Assembly (NCBI GenBank): GCA_029884335.1
Contig: JAOUIA010000045.1
Span: 1 to 32,340 of the forward strand
Source of the DNA: Betaproteobacteria bacterium
GTDB lineage: Bacteria > Pseudomonadota > Gammaproteobacteria > Burkholderiales > Casimicrobiaceae
Direction: 5' to 3'
DNA: 32,340 nucleotides
Below are positions 1-8,275 of the stretch, piece by piece. The notes beneath the pieces are model-generated. The model saw only the letters and a program-made list of their open reading frames with translations, was not told where the DNA came from and did not search any database. Position 1 is the first letter of the stretch; each line of letters starts with the position of its first letter. The position numbers were made by a program, and so were the translations under genes.

Positions 1-1069
1 CGACGAGCAGCGCGGCCCCGCACGCGAGGTTGAACACGCCGAACGCAGTGCCGCGTAGGTCGGCAGGCGCGACACCCGCGACGAGTGCCGACAGGAGCCC
101 CTGCGTGAGCGCGAGGTGCAGCCCCCACAGCGCCGCACCGATCAACACGCCGGCGGCCGCGCTTGCCTGCGCGAGCACGAGGTCGCTCGCGATCAGCGCC
201 AGCATGCCGGCCGCGATGAGCCATCCGGCATGCCCGCGATCCGCCCACGCGCCGGCAGGAAACGCCAGCAACGCGTAGACGAGCGTCATCGCCACCATCA
301 CCCACGGCGCTGCGGCGAGCGGCATGCCGACATCCTGCGCCCGCAATACGAGAAACGCCTCGGAGAAGCGCGCCAGCGTCAGCACCACGGCGATCGCGGT
401 GACGATGGCGAAACGGCGGTCGAGCCGGCGCACATCGGCGAGCGTCAGCCGCGGCTTGCTCGCGTCCGCGGGTGCGCCGTCCGGCTCGCGCACGCCCACG
501 ACGATCAACAGCACGCACAGCGCCGCGGGAACCACGGCGACCCAGAACGCCGCGCGGATGTCACCGGCGAACCACGCCAGCGCCGCGACCGCGAGCAGGG
601 GACCTGCGATCGCGCCTACGGTGTCGAGCGCCTGCCTCAGCCCATACGCCGCACCCCGCGCCTCGCGCGGGGTGAGGTCCGCGATCAGCGCATCGCGCGG
701 CGCGCCGCGGATGCCCTTGCCGATGCGGTCGACCACACGCGCGCCGACGACCCAGCCCAGCGTGGTCGCCAGCGGGAAGGCGAGCTTCGACAGCGCACCC
801 AGCCCGTAACCCGCGAGCACGAGCGGCTTGCGCTTGCGCGTGAGGTCGGAGGCATAGCCGCTGAACACCTTGACGGCGAGCGCCGTCGCCTCGGCCACGC
901 CCTCGACGACGCCGACGAAGAACACCGAGGACCCTAGCGTGGCGACCATGAACAGCGGCAGCAGCGCGTGGACCAGCTCGGAGGAAGCGTCCATCAGCAG
1001 GCTGACGAAGCCCAGCACCACCACGCCGCGCGGCACGCGGCGCCACGCGTCGATCAGGCCTCGAGTCAA
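1..1069 (-). CDS. MFS transporter, C-terminus beyond window edge
   Basis: A multi-pass inner-membrane permease of the major facilitator superfamily. The reading frame is open from 1069 to the left edge (about 356 codons), so the C-terminus is missing only because the window ends. Alternating hydrophobic segments fit an N-terminal six-helix half plus most of the second half. Between helices 4 and 5 lies a DRIGKGIRGAPRDAL stretch followed by a RGAAYGLRQALD motif, typical of the MFS branch with a conserved R-G-A-P-R-D signature. The likely start is TTG at 1069-1067, which overlaps the TGA of the M14 peptidase gene as TTGA, so translation is probably coupled; the next in-frame GTG codons fall inside the first hydrophobic segment. 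Co-transcription suggests export or import of peptides or peptidase products, but the substrate cannot be read from sequence. Confidence 0.85.
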   Translation of the reverse strand, partial: MTRGLIDAWRRVPRGVVVLGFVSLLMDASSELVHALLPLFMVATLGSSVFFVGVVEGVAEATALAVKVFSGYASDLTRKRKPLVLAGYGLGALSKLAFPLATTLGWVVGARVVDRIGKGIRGAPRDALIADLTPREARGAAYGLRQALDTVGAIAGPLLAVAALAWFAGDIRAAFWVAVVPAALCVLLIVVGVREPDGAPADASKPRLTLADVRRLDRRFAIVTAIAVVLTLARFSEAFLVLRAQDVGMPLAAAPWVMVAMTLVYALLAFPAGAWADRGHAGWLIAAGMLALIASDLVLAQASAAAGVLIGAALWGLHLALTQGLLSALVAGVAPADLRGTAFGVFNLACGAALLV

Positions 1070-2751
1070 GCCAGGACGACGCTCGCGCGCACGACGCCCG
1101 CGCGCTCGTGGCGCGCGGTGAGCGTCACCGTGTCGCCCGTCTTGCCGGCCACCACCCACTCGAGCTTGAGCCTGTCGTCGGTGATGTTGCTGTCGGGCCA
1201 GAACGAGACGCCGGTGTGCTTGTACGCCTTGCCTTCGAGCTGCCCGTGGTCGTCGCGCACCTTGCCGGTGACCAGGCTCGCTCCTGCCGGCAGCCCGACG
1301 TCCACCATCAGGCCGCGCGTCACCTTGCGCGCCAGCGCCCGCTTGCTGACGTAGCTCGGCAGCCAGCCCTCGTTCTGCACGACCAGCGTCACTTTCCACG
1401 TGCCCTCGCCCGCGCGCGCGGCGCCCGCGTGCACGAGCGCGAGACGCGGCGAGATCAGCGCCTGCCAGACGAGCCACTTCGGGAAGCGCTGCAGCTCCTT
1501 CTCCAGGAACGCGGGCGGCGGGTTGGAGAACGCGTGGAAGCGGTTCCAGCCGCCGATCTCGACGGGGCCGAGCTGTGGGTGGTCGAACGGCTTCCAGCCC
1601 CGGTGCGCGACGCCGCCGAGCTTCTCGTCGCTCCAGCGGATGAGCTTCACGTCGTCCTCGACCGGATGGTCGCGGAACCAGTCGATGTACTTGTAGCCCG
1701 TGATGCCCGCCTCGCGCATCGGCGACCAGATCTCGACGACCCACGCGAACATGCCCATGTGCTCGTAGATCCAGTCGAACGTGCCGCCGATCACCTGCTT
1801 GGGGTGGTAGCGGAACTCGTGGTAGACCGAGATCGCCGGGTAGCCGGTCAGCTCCGTGCCCTTCTTCCCCACCGCCTGGTAGACCCACAGGTCCTCGGCG
1901 TCCATCTCCTCGTCGGGCATGTGCTCGAACGGGCGCAATAGCACGCCGCTCCACGTGTGGAACGTCGTGCCGCCGGTGATGTTGCGGTGCCTGGCGACGA
2001 AGTCGACGACCGCGCGCACTTCGGGCTCGGAAGTGGGGTACGGCCCCGCGCCGAGTTGCTCGAACTCCTGCCGCCAGCTCGCCGGGAAGTTGCGGTTGAG
2101 GTCGAGGCCCTGCGGCGGCTTCCTGTGCTTGAGCGTGTAGCCATCGTAGTTTTCGACGCGCCCCTCGGGGATCACGCGGTAGTAGGTGCCACCGGTCTCC
2201 GTGGGATCGCGGCGGACCATCAGCCGAGGCTCGTCGGGGTGCGCCTTCCACAGCCCGTTCGCATCGGGGATGCGCATCTGCAGGATGAGTCCGTCGCCGT
2301 CGACGTCCTCGACGACCAGCCCCTCGATCTCCTCCTCGTCGAACGGGTACGGGCGCGTCGACGAGCGGATCCACTTCGGCTTCGCCGCCAGCGCCCACTC
2401 GGCGCCGTCGGGGTTGATGCGCGGGCAGACGTAGAACGCGCGCGTGTCGAGCGCGCGCGTGATGTCAGCATCGCTGCCGTAGCCGGTGACGAGCGTGTGC
2501 AGGAAGTAGAGGTTGGCGGCGGACGCGGCGACCTCGGTCGCGTGGATGTTGCCGTCGACCCAGAACGCCGGCTTGTCGGCCGCGGGACCCGTCGCCGTGT
2601 TGGTGACCGTCGCCACCCAGATGTCGCGGCCCTCGTGGCTGCGGCCGATGGACTCGAGCGACACGAGCTGCGGGTACTCGTCGGCGAATGCGCGCAGCAG
2701 CGCGGTCAGCTCGTCGTAGCGGTAGAAGCGGTCGAAGGCGATGGCGGGCAT
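1066..2751 (-). CDS. M14-family zinc carboxypeptidase
   Basis: A metallocarboxypeptidase of 561 residues. The M14 pattern is complete: the zinc motif HATE (H70, E73) after WVDGN, the substrate-binding DLNRNFP motif (residues 217-223), the third zinc ligand in TFHTW (H265), and a catalytic glutamate candidate E340 in VVEIW. After the catalytic domain, about 200 residues end in a beta-rich segment that looks like an appended domain. ATG at 2751 begins MPAIAFDRFYRYDEL, which matches the family's usual N-terminus; an open frame continues upstream to 3084 but runs into dnaE2 and has low-quality sequence, so I reject it. No signal peptide is obvious, so a cytoplasmic role is possible. It is divergent from dnaE2 and coupled to the downstream MFS gene. 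Peptide specificity is unknown. Confidence 0.9.
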   Translation of the reverse strand: MPAIAFDRFYRYDELTALLRAFADEYPQLVSLESIGRSHEGRDIWVATVTNTATGPAADKPAFWVDGNIHATEVAASAANLYFLHTLVTGYGSDADITRALDTRAFYVCPRINPDGAEWALAAKPKWIRSSTRPYPFDEEEIEGLVVEDVDGDGLILQMRIPDANGLWKAHPDEPRLMVRRDPTETGGTYYRVIPEGRVENYDGYTLKHRKPPQGLDLNRNFPASWRQEFEQLGAGPYPTSEPEVRAVVDFVARHRNITGGTTFHTWSGVLLRPFEHMPDEEMDAEDLWVYQAVGKKGTELTGYPAISVYHEFRYHPKQVIGGTFDWIYEHMGMFAWVVEIWSPMREAGITGYKYIDWFRDHPVEDDVKLIRWSDEKLGGVAHRGWKPFDHPQLGPVEIGGWNRFHAFSNPPPAFLEKELQRFPKWLVWQALISPRLALVHAGAARAGEGTWKVTLVVQNEGWLPSYVSKRALARKVTRGLMVDVGLPAGASLVTGKVRDDHGQLEGKAYKHTGVSFWPDSNITDDRLKLEWVVAGKTGDTVTLTARHERAGVVRASVVLA

Positions 2752-2875
2752 GAGCGAAGGAAGGCGGGGAGCCTGCCCGGACGCGCGGCAGGCGATGGCG
2801 CATCTTACCGTCGCCCCTTGCAGGCTTCGCCAAGGCATTGATTCCACGCGGAAGCGACCCATCGCCAAGGCGCGG

Positions 2876-2905
2876 GTGACGCCCGGGATCGCGATACCGT
2901 ATATT
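2876..2905 (+). promoter_or_regulatory. Candidate dnaE2 promoter inside the operator
   Basis: GTGACG (2876-2881) and TATATT (2900-2905), separated by 18 bp, resemble sigma-70 -35 and -10 elements. The -10 lies within the LexA-like palindrome, so repressor binding would block it. Transcription would start near 2912, only about two bases before ATG 2914, and no Shine-Dalgarno sequence is visible, so the transcript could be leaderless. The -35 match is weak. Confidence 0.35.
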
Positions 2906-2915
2906 TGTACGGTAT
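2894..2915 (+). promoter_or_regulatory. LexA-like palindrome overlapping the dnaE2 start
   Basis: The 22-bp sequence has perfect 8-bp arms, ATACCGTA-N6-TACGGTAT. Its core CCGTATATTTGTACGG has the layout of the proteobacterial SOS box CTGT-N8-ACAG, with C/G in place of T/A at the second position of each arm. dnaE2 is typically SOS-controlled, so a LexA operator is the natural reading. The right arm ends in the A and T of the ATG at 2914. Binding by LexA itself is inferred. Confidence 0.65.
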
Positions 2916-5900
2916 GCCGCCGGACCTCCTCCCGCCCTACGCCGAGCTGCACGCGCTGACGAACTTCTCGTTCCTGCGCGGCGCCTCGCATCCCGAAGAG
3001 ATGGTCGAGCGCGCGCACGCGCTGGGCTATGCGGCGCTCGCCATCACCGACGAGTGCTCGCTCGCCGGCAGCGTGCGCGCGCACCTCGCCGCGAAGGACC
3101 TCGGCATCAAGCTGATCGTCGGCAGCGAGTTCGCGCTCGACGACGGCGTCAGGCTCGTGCTGCTCGCGACCGACCGCGCGAGCTACGGCGACCTGTGCCA
3201 GCTGATCACGCGCGGCCGGCGCTCCGCGACCAAGGGCACGTACCAGTTGACGCGGGCCGACGTCGCCGAACTCGCGTCCAATTGCCTCGCCCTCCTCCCC
3301 GGAAAAGTAGGGTCAGACTCGACTTTCGCAAAGGCAGGGTCAGACTCGACTTTCGCCGACCGGAAAGTCGAGTCTGACCCTACTTTTCCGGCCGATGCGG
3401 CCCGCTGGGTGCGGGCGACGTTCGGCGAGCGCGCGTGGCTCGCCGTCGAGCTCTTCGCCGGCAGCGGCGACGCGGCGCGTCTCGCGCGCCTGCAGGCGCT
3501 GGGTCGCGCGAGCGGGCTGCCGCTGGTCGCGGCCGGCGACGCTCACATGCACGTGCGCGCGCGCCGCGCGCTGCAGGACACGCTGACCGCGGTCCGCCTC
3601 GGCCGGCCGGTCGCTGAGTGCGGCTACGCGCTCTTTCCCAACGGCGAGCGGCACCTGCGCTCCCGCGGGCGGCTCGCGACGATCTACCCGCGCGAGCTGC
3701 TGGCAGCGACGGTCGACGTCGCCTCGCGCTGCGCGTTCTCGCTCGACGAGCTGCGCTACGAGTACCCGCGCGAGATCGTCCCCGAGAACGAGACGCCGGC
3801 CTCGTGGCTGCGCAAGCTGACCGAGCAGGGGCTCGCGCGGCGCTACGGGGGCCCCTCACCCCAACCCTCTCCCCGCTCGCGCGGGGAGAGGGAGCACATC
3901 CGCGGCGACGCGCACTCTCCCTCTCCATGCTCGCGCGGGGATAGGGAGCACATCCGTGGCGACGCGCGCTCCCCCTCTCCATGCTCGCGCGGGGAGAGGG
4001 AGCACGCCGATTCGCCGTCGGGCTCCCCTCTCCCGCCGTCAGGTGGGAGAGGGGCCGGGGGTGAGGGTCACGTCCTGCGCGGAGACGCCACGTTCCGCTG
4101 CACCGCCGCCCCGCCCGACGTGCGCGAACTGATCGAGCACGAGCTGGCACTGATCGCCGAGCTCCGCTACGAGGCGTACTTCCTCACCGTCCACGACATC
4201 GTCGCGTTCGCGCGCTCGCAGGGCATCCTCTGCCAGGGCCGCGGCTCGGCGGCGAACTCGGCGGTCTGCTACGCGCTCGGCATCACCGAGGTCGACCCGG
4301 CGCGCATGTCGATGCTGTTCGAGCGCTTCATCAGCAAGGAGCGCAACGAGCCGCCCGACATCGACGTCGACTTCGAGCACCAGCGGCGCGAGGAGGTGAT
4401 GCAGTACGTCTACGGCAAGTACGGGCGCGACCGCGCCGCGCTCGCGGCCACGCTGATCACCTACCGCCCGAAGAGCGCGGTGCGCGACGTCGGCAAGGCG
4501 CTCGGCCTCGACACGGCGCAGGTCGACCGGCTCGCCGGCGTGTTCGCCTGGTGGGACGGGCGCGTCGTACAGGCCGAGCGCCTGCGCGAGGCAGGCTTCG
4601 ACCCCGACAGCCCGGTGATCCGGCGGCTCGCCAAGCTCACCGGCGCGCTGATGGGCTTCCCGCGCCACCTCTCGCAGCACGTCGGCGGCTTCGTCATCGC
4701 GCGCGACCTGCTCGAGCGCATGGTGCCGGTCGAGAACGCCGCGATGGCCGACCGCACCGTGATCCAGTGGGACAAGGACGACCTCGACGCGATGGGCCTG
4801 CTCAAGGTCGACTGCCTCGCGCTCGGCATGCTCTCGGCGATCCGGCGCGCGCTCGACTTGGTCTCGAAGAAACCGGCTGCGGCGAAAGTAGGGTCAGACT
4901 CGACTTTTCATGGTCGGGATGCGGGGCCGCCTGATCCGTGGGAAAAGTCGAGTCTGACCCTGCTTTCGATGCAGGACATCCCGCCCGAGGACCCGGAGGT
5001 CTACCGGATGATCCAGCGCGCCGACACGGTCGGCGTGTTCCAGATCGAGTCGCGCGCGCAGATGTCGATGCTGCCGCGCCTGCGGCCGGCGAACTTCTAC
5101 GACCTGGTCATCGAGGTCGCCATCGTGCGCCCCGGGCCGATCCAGGGCGGCATGGTGCACCCGTACCTGCGCCGCCGGCAGGGGCTGGAGCCGGTGACGT
5201 ACCCGTCGCCTGCCGTGCGCGCGGTGCTCGAGCGCACGCTCGGCGTGCCGATCTTCCAGGAGCAGGTGATGCAGCTCGCCATCGTCGCCGCGGGCTTCAC
5301 GGCCGGCGAGGCGGACCACCTGCGGCGCTCGATGGCGGCGTGGCGGCGCAAGGGGGGGCTCGAGAAGTTCGAGGAGCGGCTCGTCGCCGGCATGGCGCAA
5401 CGTGGCTACCACGAGCAGTTCGCGCGGCAGATCTACCAGCAGATCCTCGGCTTTGGCGAGTACGGCTTCCCCGAGTCGCACTCGGCCTCGTTCGCGCTGC
5501 TGGTGTACGTGTCGTGCTGGCTCAAGCGCTACCACCCGGCGGCGTTCACCGCCGCGCTGCTCAACTCGCAGCCGATGGGCTTCTACGCGCCCGCGCAGCT
5601 CGTCGCCGACGCGCGACGGCACGGTGTGCCGGTGCGCAACGTCGATGCCATGGTGAGCGAATGGGACTGCGTGCTGGAACCCGATGACGAAAGACGCTGG
5701 GTCCCCGCCTTCGCGGGGACGACGACATCCCAACTTCGTCGTCCCCGCGAAGGCGGGGACCCAGCGTCTTCTCCTTGTGCCGACGACACCCCCGAGCGCT
5801 GGGGCGCACACGGCCCCGCGCTGCGCCTCGGCCTGCGGATGATCGCCGGGCTGACGGAGGCCGGCGCGCAGCGCCTAGTCACCGCCCGCGCGGCGCGTCC

Positions 5901-6519
5901 GTTCGCAAGCGTGGCCGACCTCGCGCACCGCGCGCACCTCGACAAGCGCGATCTCGCCGCGCTCGCCGACGCGGGCGCGCTCGCCGCGCTCGCCGGCCAC
6001 CGCCACGGCGCCGTGTGGGAGGTCGCCGGCGTGGAGCGCCTGCCCGCGCTGATCGCCGGCAGCGAGTTCGCCGAGGAGGCGCCGCAATTGCCGGCGCCCA
6101 CGGAAGGCGAGGACGTCGTCGCCGACTACCGCCGGCTCGGCCTCACGCTAGGCCGCCATCCGCTCGCACTGCTGCGCGAGGAGCTCGCAAGGCGAAGGCT
6201 CGTCACGTCCGGGCAGGTGCGTTCGATGCCGCACGGACGCCTCGCCCGCACCGCCGGCATCGTCATCGGCCGGCAGCGGCCCGACACGTCGAGCGGCGTC
6301 GTGTTCGTCACGCTGGAGGACGAGAGCGGCACGACGAACGTGATCGTCTGGCGCGACCTCTCCGACCGCCAGCGCCGCGAGCTGCTCGGATCGCGCCTGC
6401 TCGCGGTCTACGGCAAGGTCGAGCGCCAGGGCGAGGTCGTGCACCTGATCGCCGGCCGGCTCGTCGACTTGACCCCGCTACTCGGGCAGCTGCAGACGCG
6501 GTCGCGGGACTTCCACTGA
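2914..6519 (+). CDS. dnaE2: Error-prone DNA polymerase DnaE2 (ImuC)
   Basis: A C-family DNA polymerase III alpha-like enzyme that performs translesion synthesis, normally with ImuA and ImuB; neither is beside it here. An N-terminal PHP domain starts with [18 protein letters not shown]. The polymerase core has PDIDVDFEH (D482, D484, D486) and the third acidic residue in [10 protein letters not shown] (D633). A helix-hairpin-helix region and an OB fold ([20 protein letters not shown]) close the protein. It has 1201 residues against roughly 1030-1070 for the family. The surplus of about 160 residues is four repeat-derived, in-frame insertions at nucleotides 3299-3391, 3849-4077, 4883-4968 and 5691-5770, each between conserved blocks. 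ATG 2914 is preferred over TTG 2905 because the family begins only a few residues before PYAELH. All catalytic motifs are intact, so it is probably functional. Confidence 0.93.
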   Translation: MPPDLLPPYAELHALTNFSFLRGASHPEEMVERAHALGYAALAITDECSLAGSVRAHLAAKDLGIKLIVGSEFALDDGVRLVLLATDRASYGDLCQLITRGRRSATKGTYQLTRADVAELASNCLALLPGKVGSDSTFAKAGSDSTFADRKVESDPTFPADAARWVRATFGERAWLAVELFAGSGDAARLARLQALGRASGLPLVAAGDAHMHVRARRALQDTLTAVRLGRPVAECGYALFPNGERHLRSRGRLATIYPRELLAATVDVASRCAFSLDELRYEYPREIVPENETPASWLRKLTEQGLARRYGGPSPQPSPRSRGEREHIRGDAHSPSPCSRGDREHIRGDARSPSPCSRGEREHADSPSGSPLPPSGGRGAGGEGHVLRGDATFRCTAAPPDVRELIEHELALIAELRYEAYFLTVHDIVAFARSQGILCQGRGSAANSAVCYALGITEVDPARMSMLFERFISKERNEPPDIDVDFEHQRREEVMQYVYGKYGRDRAALAATLITYRPKSAVRDVGKALGLDTAQVDRLAGVFAWWDGRVVQAERLREAGFDPDSPVIRRLAKLTGALMGFPRHLSQHVGGFVIARDLLERMVPVENAAMADRTVIQWDKDDLDAMGLLKVDCLALGMLSAIRRALDLVSKKPAAAKVGSDSTFHGRDAGPPDPWEKSSLTLLSMQDIPPEDPEVYRMIQRADTVGVFQIESRAQMSMLPRLRPANFYDLVIEVAIVRPGPIQGGMVHPYLRRRQGLEPVTYPSPAVRAVLERTLGVPIFQEQVMQLAIVAAGFTAGEADHLRRSMAAWRRKGGLEKFEERLVAGMAQRGYHEQFARQIYQQILGFGEYGFPESHSASFALLVYVSCWLKRYHPAAFTAALLNSQPMGFYAPAQLVADARRHGVPVRNVDAMVSEWDCVLEPDDERRWVPAFAGTTTSQLRRPREGGDPASSPCADDTPERWGAHGPALRLGLRMIAGLTEAGAQRLVTARAARPFASVADLAHRAHLDKRDLAALADAGALAALAGHRHGAVWEVAGVERLPALIAGSEFAEEAPQLPAPTEGEDVVADYRRLGLTLGRHPLALLREELARRRLVTSGQVRSMPHGRLARTAGIVIGRQRPDTSSGVVFVTLEDESGTTNVIVWRDLSDRQRRELLGSRLLAVYGKVERQGEVVHLIAGRLVDLTPLLGQLQTRSRDFH
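3299..3391. repeat. In-frame palindromic repeat insertion 1 in dnaE2
   Basis: Perfect 29-bp inverted arms at 3299-3327 and 3363-3391 carry the core GTAGGGTCAGACTCGAC. A second direct copy with one change (GCA for GTA) lies between them at about 3331-3355. The length is a multiple of three and contains no stop in the dnaE2 frame. It encodes [15 protein letters not shown] and KVESDPTF within the PHP region, between LALLPG and ADAARW. Confidence 0.9.
3849..4077. repeat. In-frame repeat insertion 2 in dnaE2, 54-bp tandem copies
   Basis: The segment begins and ends with C-rich/G-rich repeats of the type CCCCAACCCTCTCCCC and GGGGGTGAGGG. Between them a 54-bp unit is repeated with onsets at 3876, 3930 and 3984, the third copy being partial. 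The unit encodes 18 residues ([18 protein letters not shown] and a near-copy). It separates the PHP domain from the [20 protein letters not shown] block that starts the polymerase core. No stop or frameshift is introduced. Confidence 0.9.
4883..4968. repeat. In-frame palindromic repeat insertion 3 in dnaE2
   Basis: Inverted arms at 4883-4909 and 4942-4968, 27 bp with one mismatch, belong to the same family as insertion 1 (core GGGTCAGACTCGAC). About 32 bp of unrelated sequence separates them. It encodes KVGSDSTF on entry and EKSSLTLLS on exit, just before the conserved block [20 protein letters not shown]. Confidence 0.88.
5691..5770. repeat. In-frame palindromic repeat insertion 4 in dnaE2
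   Basis: A perfect inverted repeat with 34-bp arms (5691-5724 and 5737-5770) and a 12-bp loop. Each arm contains a smaller palindrome around CCCCGCCTTCGCGGGG. It encodes [20 protein letters not shown] plus GGDPAS, the peptide signature of a repeat that is widespread between proteobacterial genes. The same family occurs at 9494-9569 and in the tandem array at the right edge. Confidence 0.92.
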
Positions 6520-8040
6520 CACCGCTCGATCCTGCAGCGGCACGCACGCGAACGCCCGTGTCGTCGCCTCCCCCTCCATCGTCCACCCCTGCGCGATCAT
6601 CTGGTCGAGCAGCGCGGGATCGGTCGTGTAGCGGTGGTTCGGCGCGCCCGACAAGTTGTTGTTGTACGCGCGGTACAAAGGCTGCGTGCCCGACGGACAG
6701 GCCTTCGACCCCGGTGTGCCTTCCGGCAGCCGCAGGCTGAACATCTCGCCCTCGTAGCGCCACGTCGTGCCCGCCTTCAGCAAGTCGCACTCGTGCACGT
6801 ACGGCGTGTAGAAGTGCGACGACTTCGGCGCGAAGCTCTGATCGCTCCAGAAGCGGCACACGGGTGCGAGCGGCGCGGGGCCTTCGTCGAAGACGTTGAA
6901 GGTCCGGCCGGTGCGCGTCCACGCCGAGCTCGGCGCGGTGTCGAGCGCGGCGATCTCGCCCTCGATGGCCGTGATGAAGTAGTGGCCGAAGCCGGCGTGA
7001 AAGTACTCGACTGCGCGGCGCTCGCGCAACGGATCGAGCCGCAATGCCTGGCAACTGTCGACGTTGCATCCATGGGCGGTGATCTGATCCCGGCCGTTGA
7101 TGCCCTTGGCCGAAGTGACGTGCCAGCCCAGAGCGTCAATGTCGGCGCTCCCGGAGGCGAGATCCCACAGCAAGAAGCGGCCGAATTCTCCAGGAATGAC
7201 CGAGCGGGAGACACCCGCGAGCATGCGCCCGGCATCGTTGAGCCCGATCGGGACGCAGCGCCAGGAGCGGCAGTCGACGGGAATCTTGCGCCCGTCCATG
7301 TAGAGCCAGACGTCAGTGAAGGTCCCGGGCAGCGTGATCGACACCCAATTCTGGAAACCGGCGATCTGTCCGCTGTTATTGATCGCAATCGCACTGCTGT
7401 TGGTGGAGAAGAACGACCTGTCGGCAAGATCGATCATCGTCCCGCGGGCGTAGAGGAACGCCTGGCTCGGGTGGCTCGCAGTGTCGGCTTCGCCGACGAC
7501 CTGCCCTGCGTCGTTGATCGCACGTGCAGCGCTGTTGCTGCCACCGAGCGTGCCAAGATCCCACATCGTCCGGCCATCGTGCAGGAACGCACGGTTGTAC
7601 CCGCCGGCTCCTCCTGCGCGCGAGGTGCCGACCACCCACCCTGCATTGTTCAATCCGCTCGCGAAGCTGTCCGCGTGGCCCGGGAGCGTACCGAGGTCGT
7701 ACACGCGCCCGTCGCGCCAGAGCCACGCGCGCGTCCGGCCGCCCGCCGCCTCCATGTGGCCGGCGACCTCGCCGCGATCGTTGATCGCCGTGGCCCAGGA
7801 CTTCGGGTCACCCGGAATGCCGAGGAGCTGGAGTTCGCCTCCGGTCCACAGGAACGCCCTGGGACCGCCGGAAGTCTCCACAGTTCCGACCACGTGACCG
7901 GCTGCGTTGATGCCGTTCGCCGTGGTCCCCTCTCCCAGGGCAAAGGCGTGGTACCTCGCCTGCCCCAGCGCTTGCGGCATGCCGGCCACCGCGGCGGCGA
8001 ACGTGAGCGCTGCCATGGTCAGAAGTCGCCGCGCGCCCAT
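6478..8040 (-). CDS. Secreted HAF-repeat protein with C-terminal DUF5648 domain
   Basis: A 520-residue exported protein of unknown function. Residues 1-27 form a signal peptide ([20 protein letters not shown] then ALGQA). Residues 43 to about 325 hold repeats of the HAF type, each with an INDAGQVVG-like turn, an AFLY/AFLW strand and a DLGTLGG segment, suggesting a beta-propeller-like fold. Residues 343-501 match the DUF5648 pattern ([40 protein letters not shown]), a beta-trefoil-like or lectin-like domain common on secreted proteins. ATG 8040 is chosen because GGAGGGA (8050-8044) lies just upstream and the signal peptide starts there. The gene converges with dnaE2 and their 3' ends overlap by 42 bp. 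Confidence 0.85.
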   Translation of the reverse strand: MGARRLLTMAALTFAAAVAGMPQALGQARYHAFALGEGTTANGINAAGHVVGTVETSGGPRAFLWTGGELQLLGIPGDPKSWATAINDRGEVAGHMEAAGGRTRAWLWRDGRVYDLGTLPGHADSFASGLNNAGWVVGTSRAGGAGGYNRAFLHDGRTMWDLGTLGGSNSAARAINDAGQVVGEADTASHPSQAFLYARGTMIDLADRSFFSTNSSAIAINNSGQIAGFQNWVSITLPGTFTDVWLYMDGRKIPVDCRSWRCVPIGLNDAGRMLAGVSRSVIPGEFGRFLLWDLASGSADIDALGWHVTSAKGINGRDQITAHGCNVDSCQALRLDPLRERRAVEYFHAGFGHYFITAIEGEIAALDTAPSSAWTRTGRTFNVFDEGPAPLAPVCRFWSDQSFAPKSSHFYTPYVHECDLLKAGTTWRYEGEMFSLRLPEGTPGSKACPSGTQPLYRAYNNNLSGAPNHRYTTDPALLDQMIAQGWTMEGEATTRAFACVPLQDRAVSVEVPRPRLQLPE

Positions 8041-8275
8041 CAGTCCCTCCATTACCAACCCTGCCGGCCCGAAGTCGCGTGCGGCTGCGGCCTGCGTGCA
8101 TTCCCCGGCTTTCAGTCCCGCATCCGCCGCGCCATGGCCACGCTGACAGCCTCATGCTCCGCGCCGTCCCGTGGAAGAGCTTTGCCCGCCGTCAATGTCT
8201 TGCCCGCACGGGACAGCAGGGCCCGGGCACGGTCGGCGAAACGGCAGCCTGCTGTCGCGAACGGCACCGCGTCGT
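8041..8275. other. Divergent intergenic spacer left of the MITE
   Basis: Apart from the ribosome-binding site of the HAF gene at 8044-8050, I see no gene, hairpin or convincing promoter in this spacer. Together with the MITE and the Bug leader it makes a 465-bp stretch without a gene. A TTGACG hexamer on the minus strand near 8190 has no matching -10. Confidence 0.5.

Noticed and set aside
2905-2913. TTG 2905 as dnaE2 start
   Set aside because: It lies inside the palindrome and -10 candidate, has no ribosome-binding site and adds residues not expected in the family; ATG 2914 is simpler, though not proven.
2752-3084. Upstream extension of the M14 carboxypeptidase
   Set aside because: The extension overlaps dnaE2 and its LexA-like operator, and the family N-terminus fits ATG 2751.
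3849-4077. Frameshift or assembly error in dnaE2
   Set aside because: All four insertions keep the frame and conserved motifs resume exactly in frame after each, which random errors would not give.
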